Source: JACCWP01 sp963801045 (GTDB lineage: Bacteria; Actinomycetota; Actinomycetes; Propionibacteriales; Nocardioidaceae). From it: 64,000 bases of DNA. The notes below the pieces were generated by a model. That model was not told the DNA's origin and did no database searches. It was given only the letters and a program-made list of their open reading frames with translations. The stretch lies in assembly GCA_963801045.1 (NCBI GenBank), contig CAWDDC010000004.1:1302001-1366000 (forward strand), in the 5' to 3' direction. The position numbers were made by a program, and so were the translations under genes. Below are positions 38,806 through 47,670 of the stretch, one piece after another (the stretch's first letter is position 1; every line of letters starts with the position of its first letter).

Positions 38806-39789
38806 ATGGGCACCGAGCCGGCGGCCGCGCCCGACGGGGGGCACGTCCCGGTCCTGCGGGACCGCGTGGTCGAGCTGCTGGCACCTGCCATGCAACGGCA
38901 GGGCGCGGTGCTGGTGGACGCGACGCTCGGCCTGGGCGGGCACGCGGAGGCAGTGCTGGACAGGTTCCCGGACGCCCGGGTGATCGGGCTCGACCGCGAC
39001 CCGGCGGCGCTCGGACTGGCACGCGAACGACTGGCCCGGTTCGGCGACCGGATCGCGTACGTGCAGACGGTCTACGACACCGTCGCCGACGTCGTGGCCG
39101 AGCACAGCCGGTCGGGCCGGGCGTGCGTCGATGCCGTGCTCTTCGACCTCGGGGTCTCGTCGCTGCAGCTGGACCGTCGCGAGCGAGGCTTCTCGTACGC
39201 CCACGACGCGCCGCTGGACATGCGGATGGGCTCGTCCGGCGAGCTGACCGCGGCCGAGCTGCTGAACACGTGGTCCACCCGGGACATCGCCCGGGTGCTG
39301 CGCGAGTACGGCGAGGAGCGGTTCGCCAAGCGGATCGCCGACGCCGTCGTGCGCGCCCGGGCCGAGCAGCCGTTCACGACCAGCGCCCGGCTGGTCGACC
39401 TCGTCCGCGACGCGGTGCCCGCGGCCACCCGGCGCACCGGCGGCAACCCCGCCAAGCGCACGTTCCAGGCGCTGCGGATCGCGGTCAACGACGAGCTGGC
39501 CGCGCTGCGCCGGGCGTTCCCGGCCGCCCTCGACGTCACCTGTCTGCACGGTCGCGTGGTGGTCCTCGCGTACCAGTCGCTGGAGGACCGGATCGTCAAG
39601 ACCGAGCTCGCGGCACGGTCCCGCGCCGACGTGCCGGACGACCTGCCGGTCGTACCTGCCGGGCACGGTCCGTCGCTGCGGCTGCTCACGCGTGGCGCCG
39701 AGAAGGCGTCGGCCGCAGAGGTCGAGGCCAACCCCCGGGCGCGGTCGGTGCGGCTGCGGGCCGCCGAGCGGATCGAGGAGGCGGCATGA
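38806..39789 (+). CDS. rsmH: 16S rRNA (cytosine1402-N4)-methyltransferase
   Basis: A 327-residue SAM-dependent methyltransferase (formerly MraW) that modifies C1402 in the ribosomal P site. The N-terminal GGHVPVLRDRVVELLAP, the SAM loop LVDATLGLGGHAEAVLD and RVIGLDRDP, and FDLGVSSLQLDRRERGFSY are diagnostic. KRTFQALRIAVNDEL lies near the C-terminus. The stop overlaps the ftsL start in ATGA. Confidence 0.95.
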   Translation: MGTEPAAAPDGGHVPVLRDRVVELLAPAMQRQGAVLVDATLGLGGHAEAVLDRFPDARVIGLDRDPAALGLARERLARFGDRIAYVQTVYDTVADVVAEHSRSGRACVDAVLFDLGVSSLQLDRRERGFSYAHDAPLDMRMGSSGELTAAELLNTWSTRDIARVLREYGEERFAKRIADAVVRARAEQPFTTSARLVDLVRDAVPAATRRTGGNPAKRTFQALRIAVNDELAALRRAFPAALDVTCLHGRVVVLAYQSLEDRIVKTELAARSRADVPDDLPVVPAGHGPSLRLLTRGAEKASAAEVEANPRARSVRLRAAERIEEAA

Positions 39790-40271
39790 CCAGCGCGAGC
39801 GGGGCCCGGTCGAACGCAGCTCGTCCGCAGCGGTCCGCACCCCGGCCGGCGAGCCGGCCGCTGCGGGTCGTGCCCGAGCGGTCCCGCACCCCGGGTCGCG
39901 CCTTCGTGGTGCTGCTGGTCGCCGTGCTGGCGGCCGGCCTGGTCGGCCTGCTGGTGCTCAACACCGCGATGCAGCGGTCGGCCTTCGCACTCGAGTCGCT
40001 GAACTCGACCGCCGACCGGCTCGAGGTGCGCCGGCAGGTCCTCGACCTCAAGGTCGACCGGCTCGGCAGCCCGGAGGTGCTCGGCCGCCGGGCGACCGAG
40101 CTGGGCATGGTGCCGATGGAGAACCCGGTGTTCCTGCGGCTGTCCGACGGCAAGGTGCTGGGCAACCCGCGGCCCGCCGTCGCAGGCACCGGACCCCAGC
40201 TGGTCGTCCTGCCCCCTCCGCCCCCGCCGCCGGCGCAGCAGCAGACCCGGCAGCAGGACGGTGAGCGGTGA
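39786..40271 (+). CDS. ftsL: FtsL-like septum protein
   Basis: A 161-residue bitopic protein. A basic cytoplasmic N-terminus precedes one transmembrane helix (AFVVLLVAVLAAGLVGLLVL, about 40-60). A short extracytoplasmic coiled coil follows (FALESLNSTADRLEVRRQVLDLKVDRLGSPEV, ends only), then a proline-rich tail. It lacks strong sequence identity signatures; the assignment rests on topology and position between rsmH and ftsI. It would help recruit FtsQ/FtsB-like proteins and FtsWI to the septum. Both ends overlap neighbouring genes by 4 nt. Confidence 0.82.
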   Translation: MTSASGARSNAARPQRSAPRPASRPLRVVPERSRTPGRAFVVLLVAVLAAGLVGLLVLNTAMQRSAFALESLNSTADRLEVRRQVLDLKVDRLGSPEVLGRRATELGMVPMENPVFLRLSDGKVLGNPRPAVAGTGPQLVVLPPPPPPPAQQQTRQQDGER

Positions 40272-42037
40272 GCCGCCGCGGCCGGCGGCCCCGCCGGACC
40301 GCCGCGGAGCGCCGCGCGCGCCGCCTGCACACCCGGGTCCGGACCGCGTTCCTGCTGGTGGCCTTCGTGCTGTCGATGTTCGCCGCGCGGCTGGTGCAGC
40401 TGCAGGGGGTCGACGCGTCGGCCTACGCCTCGATGGCCCAGGACGAGTCCACGCGTACGGTCACCCTGCACGCGCCCCGCGGCACCATCGTCGACCGCGA
40501 GGGCACGGAGCTGGCGACCAGCGTCGACGCGGTCGCGCTGGCTGCCGACCCGACGCAGACCAGCGACCAGGCACCGCAGATCGCGGCGGTGCTGGTGCGC
40601 CACCTCGGGCTGGACTACTTCGCCGCCGTCGACGCGCTCCGCGAGCCCGACACCCGCTTCGTCTACCTTGCCCGTCAGGTGCCGCAGTGGAAGGCCGACC
40701 GGGCCCTGAAGGCGCTGTCGGACGCCGGGCTGGCCGGTGTCTACACCGAGCGCGACCCGCTGCGGATCTACCCCTCCGGCGACGTCGCCGCGAACGTGGT
40801 CGGCTTCGTGGGGCAGGACGGCTTCGGCCTGCAGGGCCTGGAGCGGGTCTTCGACTACTTCATGTCCGGTCGCGACGGCGAGTCGACGTACACCGTCGCC
40901 CCGGACGGTGAGCAGATCCCGCTCAGCCCCAGCGCCGAGCAGGACCCGGAGCCGGGGCTGGGACTCCAGCTGACGCTCGACCGCGACGTGCAGTGGTTCG
41001 CGCAGCGCCGGCTCCGCGAGGCGGTCGAGGACACCGGCGGCGAGTCGGGCACGGCGATCACCATCGACGTCGACACCGGCGACGTGCTGGCGATGGCCGA
41101 CTACCCGTCGTTCGACGCCAACCACCCGGCGGCGGCACCGAGGGACGACCGCGGGAGCCGCGCGGTCCAGAACGTGTACGAGCCGGGGAGCGTCGAGAAG
41201 GTGCTCACGTTCGGCGCGCTGCTCGACGCAGGACTGGTCGAGCCCACCACCCGGTTCCGGGTCCCGCCGTCGCTGACCTTCGACGGCCACACCGTGCACG
41301 ACGACTGGTCGCACGGCTGGCTGCAGCTCACCGCGGCCGGCGTGCTGGCGATGTCGTCCAACCTCGGCACGATCCGGGCCGGGCTCCGGATGCCGGCCGG
41401 GCAGCTCGAGGACTACCTGCGCTCGTTCGGGCTCGGCGAGAAGACCGACGCCGGGCTGGCGGGAGAGTCCAACGGGCTGCTGGCGCCGGCGCGCACCTGG
41501 CCGGACATCCAGCACGCCAACGTGGTCTTCGGGCAGGGCCTCTCGGTCACGGCGCTGCAGATGGCGGCGGCGATCAACGCGGTCGCCAACGACGGCGTCT
41601 ACGTGCAGCCGTCGCTGCTGCAGGGGGTGCTCACCGCCGACGGTCTCGACGACCGGTTCGAGCCCGCCACGCACCGGGTGATCTCGACGGAGGCGGCCGA
41701 GAAGCTGCAGCAGATGATGGAGGCCGTGACGGGGGAGCAGGGCACCGGCGTCGAGGGGCGGATCGCCGGCTACCGGGTCGCGGGCAAGACCGGCACCGCG
41801 CAGCGGGTCGTCGACGGCGTCTACGCACCGGGCCAACGGGTCATCTCGTTCGCGGGCTTCGCTCCGGTCGACGACCCGCAGTACATGACGTACGTGGTGA
41901 TCGACTACCCCAAGGACGGCAGCTTCGGCGGCACCGCCTGCGCGCCCGTCTTCCGCGACATCATGTCGTTCGTGCTGCAGCGGTACGCGGTCCCGCCGAG
42001 CGGCGCGCGCGTACCCAGGATCCCGCTCACCTGGTGA
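40268..42037 (+). CDS. ftsI: Septal peptidoglycan transpeptidase FtsI (PBP3/PbpB)
   Basis: A 589-residue class B penicillin-binding protein. The N-terminal helix (about 28-45) is followed by the dimerisation domain (LHAPRGTIVDREGTELA). The transpeptidase domain has the active-site Ser in YEPGSVEKV (SxxK, S308), SSN in LAMSSNLGT (about 363) and KTG in VAGKTGTAQ (about 507). It crosslinks peptidoglycan at the septum with FtsW. The GTG start overlaps the ftsL stop. The SVEK tetrad (rather than STFK or SVMK) is a mild variant. Confidence 0.95.
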   Translation: MSRRGRRPRRTAAERRARRLHTRVRTAFLLVAFVLSMFAARLVQLQGVDASAYASMAQDESTRTVTLHAPRGTIVDREGTELATSVDAVALAADPTQTSDQAPQIAAVLVRHLGLDYFAAVDALREPDTRFVYLARQVPQWKADRALKALSDAGLAGVYTERDPLRIYPSGDVAANVVGFVGQDGFGLQGLERVFDYFMSGRDGESTYTVAPDGEQIPLSPSAEQDPEPGLGLQLTLDRDVQWFAQRRLREAVEDTGGESGTAITIDVDTGDVLAMADYPSFDANHPAAAPRDDRGSRAVQNVYEPGSVEKVLTFGALLDAGLVEPTTRFRVPPSLTFDGHTVHDDWSHGWLQLTAAGVLAMSSNLGTIRAGLRMPAGQLEDYLRSFGLGEKTDAGLAGESNGLLAPARTWPDIQHANVVFGQGLSVTALQMAAAINAVANDGVYVQPSLLQGVLTADGLDDRFEPATHRVISTEAAEKLQQMMEAVTGEQGTGVEGRIAGYRVAGKTGTAQRVVDGVYAPGQRVISFAGFAPVDDPQYMTYVVIDYPKDGSFGGTACAPVFRDIMSFVLQRYAVPPSGARVPRIPLTW

Positions 42038-42098
42038 GGGCCGGTAGCGTTCCCGGGTCGTCCGCCGCCTGCTCCCGCCTGCGATCCGGAGCCCTGCT

Positions 42099-43658
42099 GT
42101 GAGCACCGAAGCCGTACTCGACCCGCGCCCCGCGCGGGTCCGGGCGACCCGGCTCGATGCACTGGTCGAGACGCTGCGGGTCGCGGGTGAGCAGGTCGAG
42201 GTGCGTCCCGGTGCCGGCGACGTCGAGGTCGCCGGCCTCACCCTGGACTCCCGCGCGGTCCGTCCCGGTGACCTGTACGCCGCGCTGCCCGGTGCGACGA
42301 CGCACGGCGCACGGTTCGCGGCCGGTGCCCTGGAGCGGGGCGCGGTGGCGATGCTGACCGACGCCGAGGGCGACCGCGTGCTGCTGACCGACCGGGGAGA
42401 GCGGCCGGTCCCGGTGCTGGTGGCCGAGGGTCCCCGCCGGCTGCTGGGCGGCCTCGCCGCCGACGTCTACGGGCGTCCCGCCGAGTCGCTGCTGACCATC
42501 GGTGTGACCGGGACGCAGGGCAAGACCACCGTGACGTACCTGCTGGACGCCGCCCTGCGCGGCGCCGGGCACACCCCCGGCCTGATGGGCACGACCGGCA
42601 GCCTGGTCGACGGCCGGCCGGTGGCCTCCCGGCTGACCACGCCGGAGGCGCCCGACCTGCACGCGCTGCTCGCCGTCATGGTCGAGGCGGGTGTCGACGC
42701 CTGCGCGCTGGAGGTGTCGAGCCATGCGCTGGTTCAGGGCCGGGTCGACGGTGTGGTGTTCGACGTCGGGGTGTTCCTCAACCTCGGCCGCGACCACCTG
42801 GACTTCCACCGCGACATCGACGACTACTACGCCGCCAAGGCCGACCTGTTCACGCCGCAGCGCGCGCGACGCGCGGTGGTCGACGTGGGCGACCCGTGGG
42901 GCCGCCGGTTGGCCGACGAGACGACACTGCCGCTGGTGACCTGCACGGTGCTTCCCGACGTCGAGGCCGACTGGCGTGCCGTGGATGTGGTCGTCGGTCC
43001 GCTCGGCAGCGAGCTGACCGCGGTGGGTCCCGGCGGCCGCAGCGTCCCGCTGCGAGTGCCGTTGCCGGGTGCCTTCAACGTGCGCAACGCGCTCGCTGTC
43101 GTGGCTGCCCTCGACGCCGCCGGCGTCGACGTCGAGACCGCTGCTGCCGGGCTCGCCACCGCCCCCGGCGTGCCCGGCCGGATGGAACGGGTCGATGCCG
43201 GCCAGGACTTCCTGGTGGTGGTCGACTACGCACACAAGCCCGATGCGGTCGAGGCGGTGCTCACCGCGGTACGTCCCGCCACGACCGGCCGGGTGGTGGT
43301 CGTGCTCGGTGCCGGCGGCGACCGTGACCCGGGCAAGCGCGGGCTGATGGGCGAGGTCGCCGGCCGGCTGGCCGACGTCGTGGTCGTGACCGACGACAAC
43401 CCGCGGGGAGAGGACCCGGGCGCGATCCGTGCCGCCGTGCTTGCCGGCGCCGCCGGACCGGCGGAGGTCGTCGAGATCGAAGGGCGTGCCGCTGCCATCG
43501 CCCACGCCGTCGAGCGTGCCAGGGCAGGCGACACGGTCGTGATCGCCGGCAAGGGACACGAGACCGGCCAGGAGATCGCCGGCGTGGTCCACCCGTTCGA
43601 CGACCGTGACGTGGTCCGCTCCGCGGTGCTCGGGGTCTCGCCGGGGTCGTCGACGTGA
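42099..43658 (+). CDS. murE: UDP-MurNAc-tripeptide synthetase
   Basis: A 519-residue Mur ligase that adds the third stem residue to UDP-MurNAc-L-Ala-D-Glu. The P-loop is IGVTGTQGKTTVTYLLD (about 135). Other landmarks are the EVSSHALVQGRVDG and FLNLGRDHLDFH segments, VVDYAHKPDAVE and the amino-acid-selecting DDNPRGEDP (about 432-440), whose DNPR indicates a diaminopimelate substrate rather than lysine. The GTG start at 42099 has GGAG 7 nt upstream. The 61-nt gap after ftsI contains TAGCGT, a possible internal -10 box. The stop overlaps murF (GTGA). Confidence 0.94.
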   Translation: MSTEAVLDPRPARVRATRLDALVETLRVAGEQVEVRPGAGDVEVAGLTLDSRAVRPGDLYAALPGATTHGARFAAGALERGAVAMLTDAEGDRVLLTDRGERPVPVLVAEGPRRLLGGLAADVYGRPAESLLTIGVTGTQGKTTVTYLLDAALRGAGHTPGLMGTTGSLVDGRPVASRLTTPEAPDLHALLAVMVEAGVDACALEVSSHALVQGRVDGVVFDVGVFLNLGRDHLDFHRDIDDYYAAKADLFTPQRARRAVVDVGDPWGRRLADETTLPLVTCTVLPDVEADWRAVDVVVGPLGSELTAVGPGGRSVPLRVPLPGAFNVRNALAVVAALDAAGVDVETAAAGLATAPGVPGRMERVDAGQDFLVVVDYAHKPDAVEAVLTAVRPATTGRVVVVLGAGGDRDPGKRGLMGEVAGRLADVVVVTDDNPRGEDPGAIRAAVLAGAAGPAEVVEIEGRAAAIAHAVERARAGDTVVIAGKGHETGQEIAGVVHPFDDRDVVRSAVLGVSPGSST

Positions 43659-45100
43659 TCGCGATGTCGCTGCAGGAGGTCGCCGACGCCGTCGGCGGAC
43701 GGCTGGCGGGCGCCGAGCCCGGCACCGTGCTGACCGCGCCCGCATCGATCGACTCGCGTGCGGTCGTCCCGGGCGGGTTGTTCGTCGCCGTGCCCGGTGA
43801 GCGGGTCGACGGGCACGACTACGCCGCCGCCGCGGTGTCCGCGGGTGCGCCGGCCGTGCTCGCCCAGCGCGACGTCGCCGCGCCGGCGGTGCTGGTCGAC
43901 GACACGACGGCCGCGCTCGGGCGGCTGGCAGCAGCCGTGCGTACGCGCCTCACCGGCTGCACGGTCGTGGCCCTCACCGGCTCCCAGGGCAAGACCGGGA
44001 CCAAGGACCTGCTCGCGCACCTGCTCGCGCCGACCGGCGCGGTGGTCGCCACCTCCGGGTCGCTGAACAACGAGCTCGGTGTGCCACTGACCCTCCTGCG
44101 CGCCGACGACGACACCCGGTTCCTGGTGTGCGAGATGGGCTCCCGCGGTCACGGGCACCTGCGCTACCTCACCGACATCGCCCGGCCCCGGGTCGGCCTG
44201 GTGCTCAACGTCGGCGTGGCGCACCTTGGCCAGTTCGGGTCGCGGGCCGACATCGCGCAGGCGAAGGGCGAGCTGGTCGAGGCGCTCACCGCCGACGGCG
44301 TGGCCGTGCTCAACGCCGACGACCCGCTGGTGGCGGCGATGTCCGCGCGTACGTCTGCCCGGGTGACGACGTTCGGAGAGGCGGCAGGGGCGGACGTACG
44401 GATCGACGGACTGCGCCTCGACACCGACGGGCGCCCGGCGTTCGACCTGGTGACGGCCACGTCGTCGGAGCCCGTCGCCCTGCGCCTGCTCGGCGCCCAC
44501 CAGGCGTCGAACGCCGCGGCGGCGGCCGCCGTCGCGGTTGCCCTCGGCGTGCCGTTGTCCGACGTCGCCGAGCGGCTCTCGACCGCCGAGGCGAGCTCGC
44601 GCTGGCGGATGGAACGGCACGAGCGGGCCGACGGCGTGCTGGTCATCAACGACGCCTACAACGCCAACCCGGAGTCGATGCGCTCCGCGCTGGAGACGCT
44701 GGCGTTGGTCGGTCGCGGGCGCGGTGCGCGCACCGTCGCGGTGCTGGGCGAGATGCTCGAGCTCGGCGCCACGTCGGCCGAGGAGCACGAGGCGGTGGGC
44801 CGCCTCGTGGCGGGCCTCGGCATCGGGCGGCTCGTCGTCGTCGGCGACGGTGCACGAGCGCTGCACGCCGGCGCGACCGGTGCGGGCATGCCGGTGGAGC
44901 CGGTGCAGGTGGCCGACGGCGCCGCCGCCGTCGCGTACCTCACCGACGCCCTCGGCCCCGGAGATGTCGTGCTGGTGAAGGCGTCGCGGGCCACCGGGCT
45001 CGAGCGCGTCGCGTCGGCGCTGCTGGGTGCCGCGGGCGATACTGCTGCAGGCAACGGTGCCGACGACGCCCCGCCGTCCGGAGGGACAGCCACCCGATGA
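43655..45100 (+). CDS. murF: UDP-MurNAc-pentapeptide synthetase
   Basis: A 481-residue Mur ligase that adds D-Ala-D-Ala to complete UDP-MurNAc-pentapeptide. The P-loop is VALTGSQGKTGTKDLLAH, followed by SLNNELGVPLTLL, EMGSRGHGHLRYL and LVINDAYNANPESMRSAL, all family hallmarks. The GTG start overlaps the murE stop, and the TGA overlaps the mraY start. Confidence 0.95.
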   Translation: MIAMSLQEVADAVGGRLAGAEPGTVLTAPASIDSRAVVPGGLFVAVPGERVDGHDYAAAAVSAGAPAVLAQRDVAAPAVLVDDTTAALGRLAAAVRTRLTGCTVVALTGSQGKTGTKDLLAHLLAPTGAVVATSGSLNNELGVPLTLLRADDDTRFLVCEMGSRGHGHLRYLTDIARPRVGLVLNVGVAHLGQFGSRADIAQAKGELVEALTADGVAVLNADDPLVAAMSARTSARVTTFGEAAGADVRIDGLRLDTDGRPAFDLVTATSSEPVALRLLGAHQASNAAAAAAVAVALGVPLSDVAERLSTAEASSRWRMERHERADGVLVINDAYNANPESMRSALETLALVGRGRGARTVAVLGEMLELGATSAEEHEAVGRLVAGLGIGRLVVVGDGARALHAGATGAGMPVEPVQVADGAAAVAYLTDALGPGDVVLVKASRATGLERVASALLGAAGDTAAGNGADDAPPSGGTATR

Positions 45101-46158
45101 GAGCCATCCTGCTGGGCGGCGGTCTCGCGCTGCTGGGGACGCTGCTCGGCACCCGGGTGGCCATCCAGGTGCTGGTCGCGCGCGGCTACGGGCAGTTGAT
45201 CCGCGACGACGGCCCGACCACCCACCACACCAAGCGCGGCACGCCGACCATGGGCGGGCTGGTCATCATCGGGTCGGTCGTCTTCGCCTACGCCATGGCG
45301 ATGGTGGTCACCCAGACGCAGCCGTCGGCGTCGGCACTGCTGCTGCTGTTCCTGTTCTCCGGGCTCGGCCTGGTGGGCTTCCTGGACGACTACATCAAGG
45401 TCGCCAAGCAGCGCAGCCTCGGCCTGCGCAGCTGGGCGAAGTTCGGCGGTCAGACGCTGATCGCCATCGCGTTCGCGATCCTGGCCCTGCAGTTCCCGGA
45501 CGACACCGGCCGCAACCCGATCTCACGAGGCGTCTCGTTCATCCGCGACTTCTCCTGGGAGCTGCCGGTGGTGCTGGTCGTCATCTGGGTGCTCATCCTG
45601 ATCGCCGGCTACAGCAACGCCGTCAACCTCACCGACGGGCTGGACGGACTCGCGACCGGGTCGGCCGCGATGGTGTTCGCGGCGTACACGCTGGTGAACA
45701 TCTGGCAGAACAACCAGTCCTGCACCAACCACGCCGGCCCACGCTGCTACGAGGTGCGCGACCCACTCGACCTCGCGGTCGTCGCCGCCGCGATCACCGG
45801 CGCCTGCTTCGGCTTCCTGTGGTGGAACGCGTCGCCCGCCAAGATCTTCATGGGCGACACCGGCTCGCTGTCGCTCGGCGGTGCCCTTGCCGGGCTCGCC
45901 GTGATGACCCGCACCGAGCTGCTCGTCGTGGTGCTCGGCGGTCTGTTCGTGATCATCACGATGTCGGTGATCCTGCAGGTCGGCTGGTTCAAGCTCAGCA
46001 AGGGCAAACGGCTGTTCCGGATGGCTCCGCTGCAGCACCACTTCGAGCTCAAGGGATGGGCCGAGATCACCATCGTGATCCGGTTCTGGATCATCTGCGG
46101 CCTGTGCGTCGGTGCCGGCATGGGCGTGTTCTACGCCGAGTGGGTGGCCGGGGCGTGA
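45097..46158 (+). CDS. mraY: Phospho-MurNAc-pentapeptide transferase
   Basis: A 353-residue polytopic enzyme (about ten helices) that transfers phospho-MurNAc-pentapeptide to undecaprenyl phosphate, forming lipid I. Signatures are HHTKRGTPTMGG, the catalytic FLDDYIKV, YSNAVNLTDGLDGLATG, KIFMGDTGSLSLGGALAG and the C-terminal PLQHHFELKGWAE. The ATG overlaps the murF stop, and the stop overlaps murD. Confidence 0.96.
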   Translation: MRAILLGGGLALLGTLLGTRVAIQVLVARGYGQLIRDDGPTTHHTKRGTPTMGGLVIIGSVVFAYAMAMVVTQTQPSASALLLLFLFSGLGLVGFLDDYIKVAKQRSLGLRSWAKFGGQTLIAIAFAILALQFPDDTGRNPISRGVSFIRDFSWELPVVLVVIWVLILIAGYSNAVNLTDGLDGLATGSAAMVFAAYTLVNIWQNNQSCTNHAGPRCYEVRDPLDLAVVAAAITGACFGFLWWNASPAKIFMGDTGSLSLGGALAGLAVMTRTELLVVVLGGLFVIITMSVILQVGWFKLSKGKRLFRMAPLQHHFELKGWAEITIVIRFWIICGLCVGAGMGVFYAEWVAGA

Positions 46159-47624
46159 CCGACGCCGGGACGCCTGCCCGGCTCGACCGGCTCGGCCGCA
46201 ACGACTCCTGGCACGACGTCCATGCTGTCGTCGGGGGGCTGGCCGTCACCGGCTACGCCGCCGCCGACACCCTGGTACAGCTCGGTGCGCGCGTCACCGT
46301 GCTCGACGACGCCGACGGCGAGGCACTGCAGGAGAAGGCGCGGATCCTGTCCGTGCTCGGCGCCGACGTGCGGCTGGGTCCCGGCTCGACCGAGGGGCTG
46401 CCCGCCGACGCCGACCTAGTCGTGCCGACGCCGGGAATGCCCCCGCGCTCGCCGTTGCACGTCGACGCAGCACGACGCGGGCTGCCGGTGTGGTCGGAGG
46501 TCGAGCTCGGCTGGCGGCTGCGGGGCGACGACCCGGCCCCCTGGCTCTGCGTGACCGGCAGCAACGGCAAGACCACCACGGTGCAGATGCTGGACGCGAT
46601 CCTGCGTGCCGCCGGGCGGGCCAGCGTCGCGGTCGGCAACGTGGGCACGCCGGTGACCGAGGCGATGATGCACCCGACGCGACCCGACGTGCTCGCCGTC
46701 GAGCTGTCCAGCTTCCAGCTGCACCACGTGCGCACGGTCTCGCCACTGGCAGCCGTCGTGCTCAACGTCGCTCCCGACCACCTGGACTGGTACGAGGGGT
46801 CGATGGACGCCTACGTCCGCGACAAGGGCCGGGTCTACGACCGCACCCAGGCCGCGTGCGTCTACAACCTGGCGGACCCGGAGACCGAGCGCCTCGTCCG
46901 CGAGGCCGACGTGGTCGAGGGCTGCCGCGCGGTCGGCTTCGGCACCGGGGTGCCGCCGGTCGGGGCGGTCGGCGTCGTCGACGACGTGATCGCCGACCGG
47001 GCGTTCGTCGACGAGCGGGCCACGTCGGCCGTCGAGCTCGCCTCGGTGCACGACGTCAGCCCACTGGCACCGCACACGCTCGCCGACGCGCTGGCCGCCG
47101 CGGCGCTGGCGCGCGCGTACGGCGTGCCCCCGGCCGCGGTCCGCGACGGGCTCCGCGGCTTCCGGCCCGACGCGCACCGGATCAGCCAGGTCGCGGTCGT
47201 CGCGGACGTGACGTACGTCGACGACTCCAAGGCGACGAACCCGCACGCCGCGCAGGCATCGCTGGCCACGTACGACAGCGTCGTCTGGGTCGCGGGCGGG
47301 CTGGCCAAGGGCGCCGACTTCGACGACCTGGTGACCTCGGTCGCCACCCGGCTTCGCGGCGCGGTGCTGCTCGGCCGCGACCGCCGCCTGGTCGCGGAGG
47401 CGTTGCGGCGACACGCGCCCGATGTCCCGGTGATCGATGCGGGTGACCGGGAGACTGGCGGGACCAGCGTGATGGACCGGGTCGTCGAGGCCGCTGCCGG
47501 GCTTGCCCGGCCGGGCGACACCGTGCTGTTGGCGCCGGCGTGTGCGTCGCAGGACATGTTCCGCGACTACGGCGCACGCGGCGACGCCTTCGCCGATGCG
47601 GTCCGTCGCCGGGCAGGCGGATGA
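46155..47624 (+). CDS. murD: UDP-MurNAc-L-Ala:D-Glu ligase
   Basis: A 489-residue Mur ligase that adds D-glutamate to UDP-MurNAc-L-Ala. The N-terminal dinucleotide-like domain (VVGGLAVTGYAAADTLVQLG) leads to the P-loop CVTGSNGKTTTVQMLD. Further motifs are ELSSFQLHHV, LNVAPDHLDWYEG, YVDDSKATNPHAAQASL and LLAPACASQDMFRDY. The GTG start overlaps the mraY stop. The ftsW start lies 46 nt downstream, the first real gap after murE. Confidence 0.95.
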   Translation: MTDAGTPARLDRLGRNDSWHDVHAVVGGLAVTGYAAADTLVQLGARVTVLDDADGEALQEKARILSVLGADVRLGPGSTEGLPADADLVVPTPGMPPRSPLHVDAARRGLPVWSEVELGWRLRGDDPAPWLCVTGSNGKTTTVQMLDAILRAAGRASVAVGNVGTPVTEAMMHPTRPDVLAVELSSFQLHHVRTVSPLAAVVLNVAPDHLDWYEGSMDAYVRDKGRVYDRTQAACVYNLADPETERLVREADVVEGCRAVGFGTGVPPVGAVGVVDDVIADRAFVDERATSAVELASVHDVSPLAPHTLADALAAAALARAYGVPPAAVRDGLRGFRPDAHRISQVAVVADVTYVDDSKATNPHAAQASLATYDSVVWVAGGLAKGADFDDLVTSVATRLRGAVLLGRDRRLVAEALRRHAPDVPVIDAGDRETGGTSVMDRVVEAAAGLARPGDTVLLAPACASQDMFRDYGARGDAFADAVRRRAGG

Positions 47625-47670
47625 CGGGGACTCGGGAGCGGTCGGATCGGTCGGATCGGAGGGATGGGCG

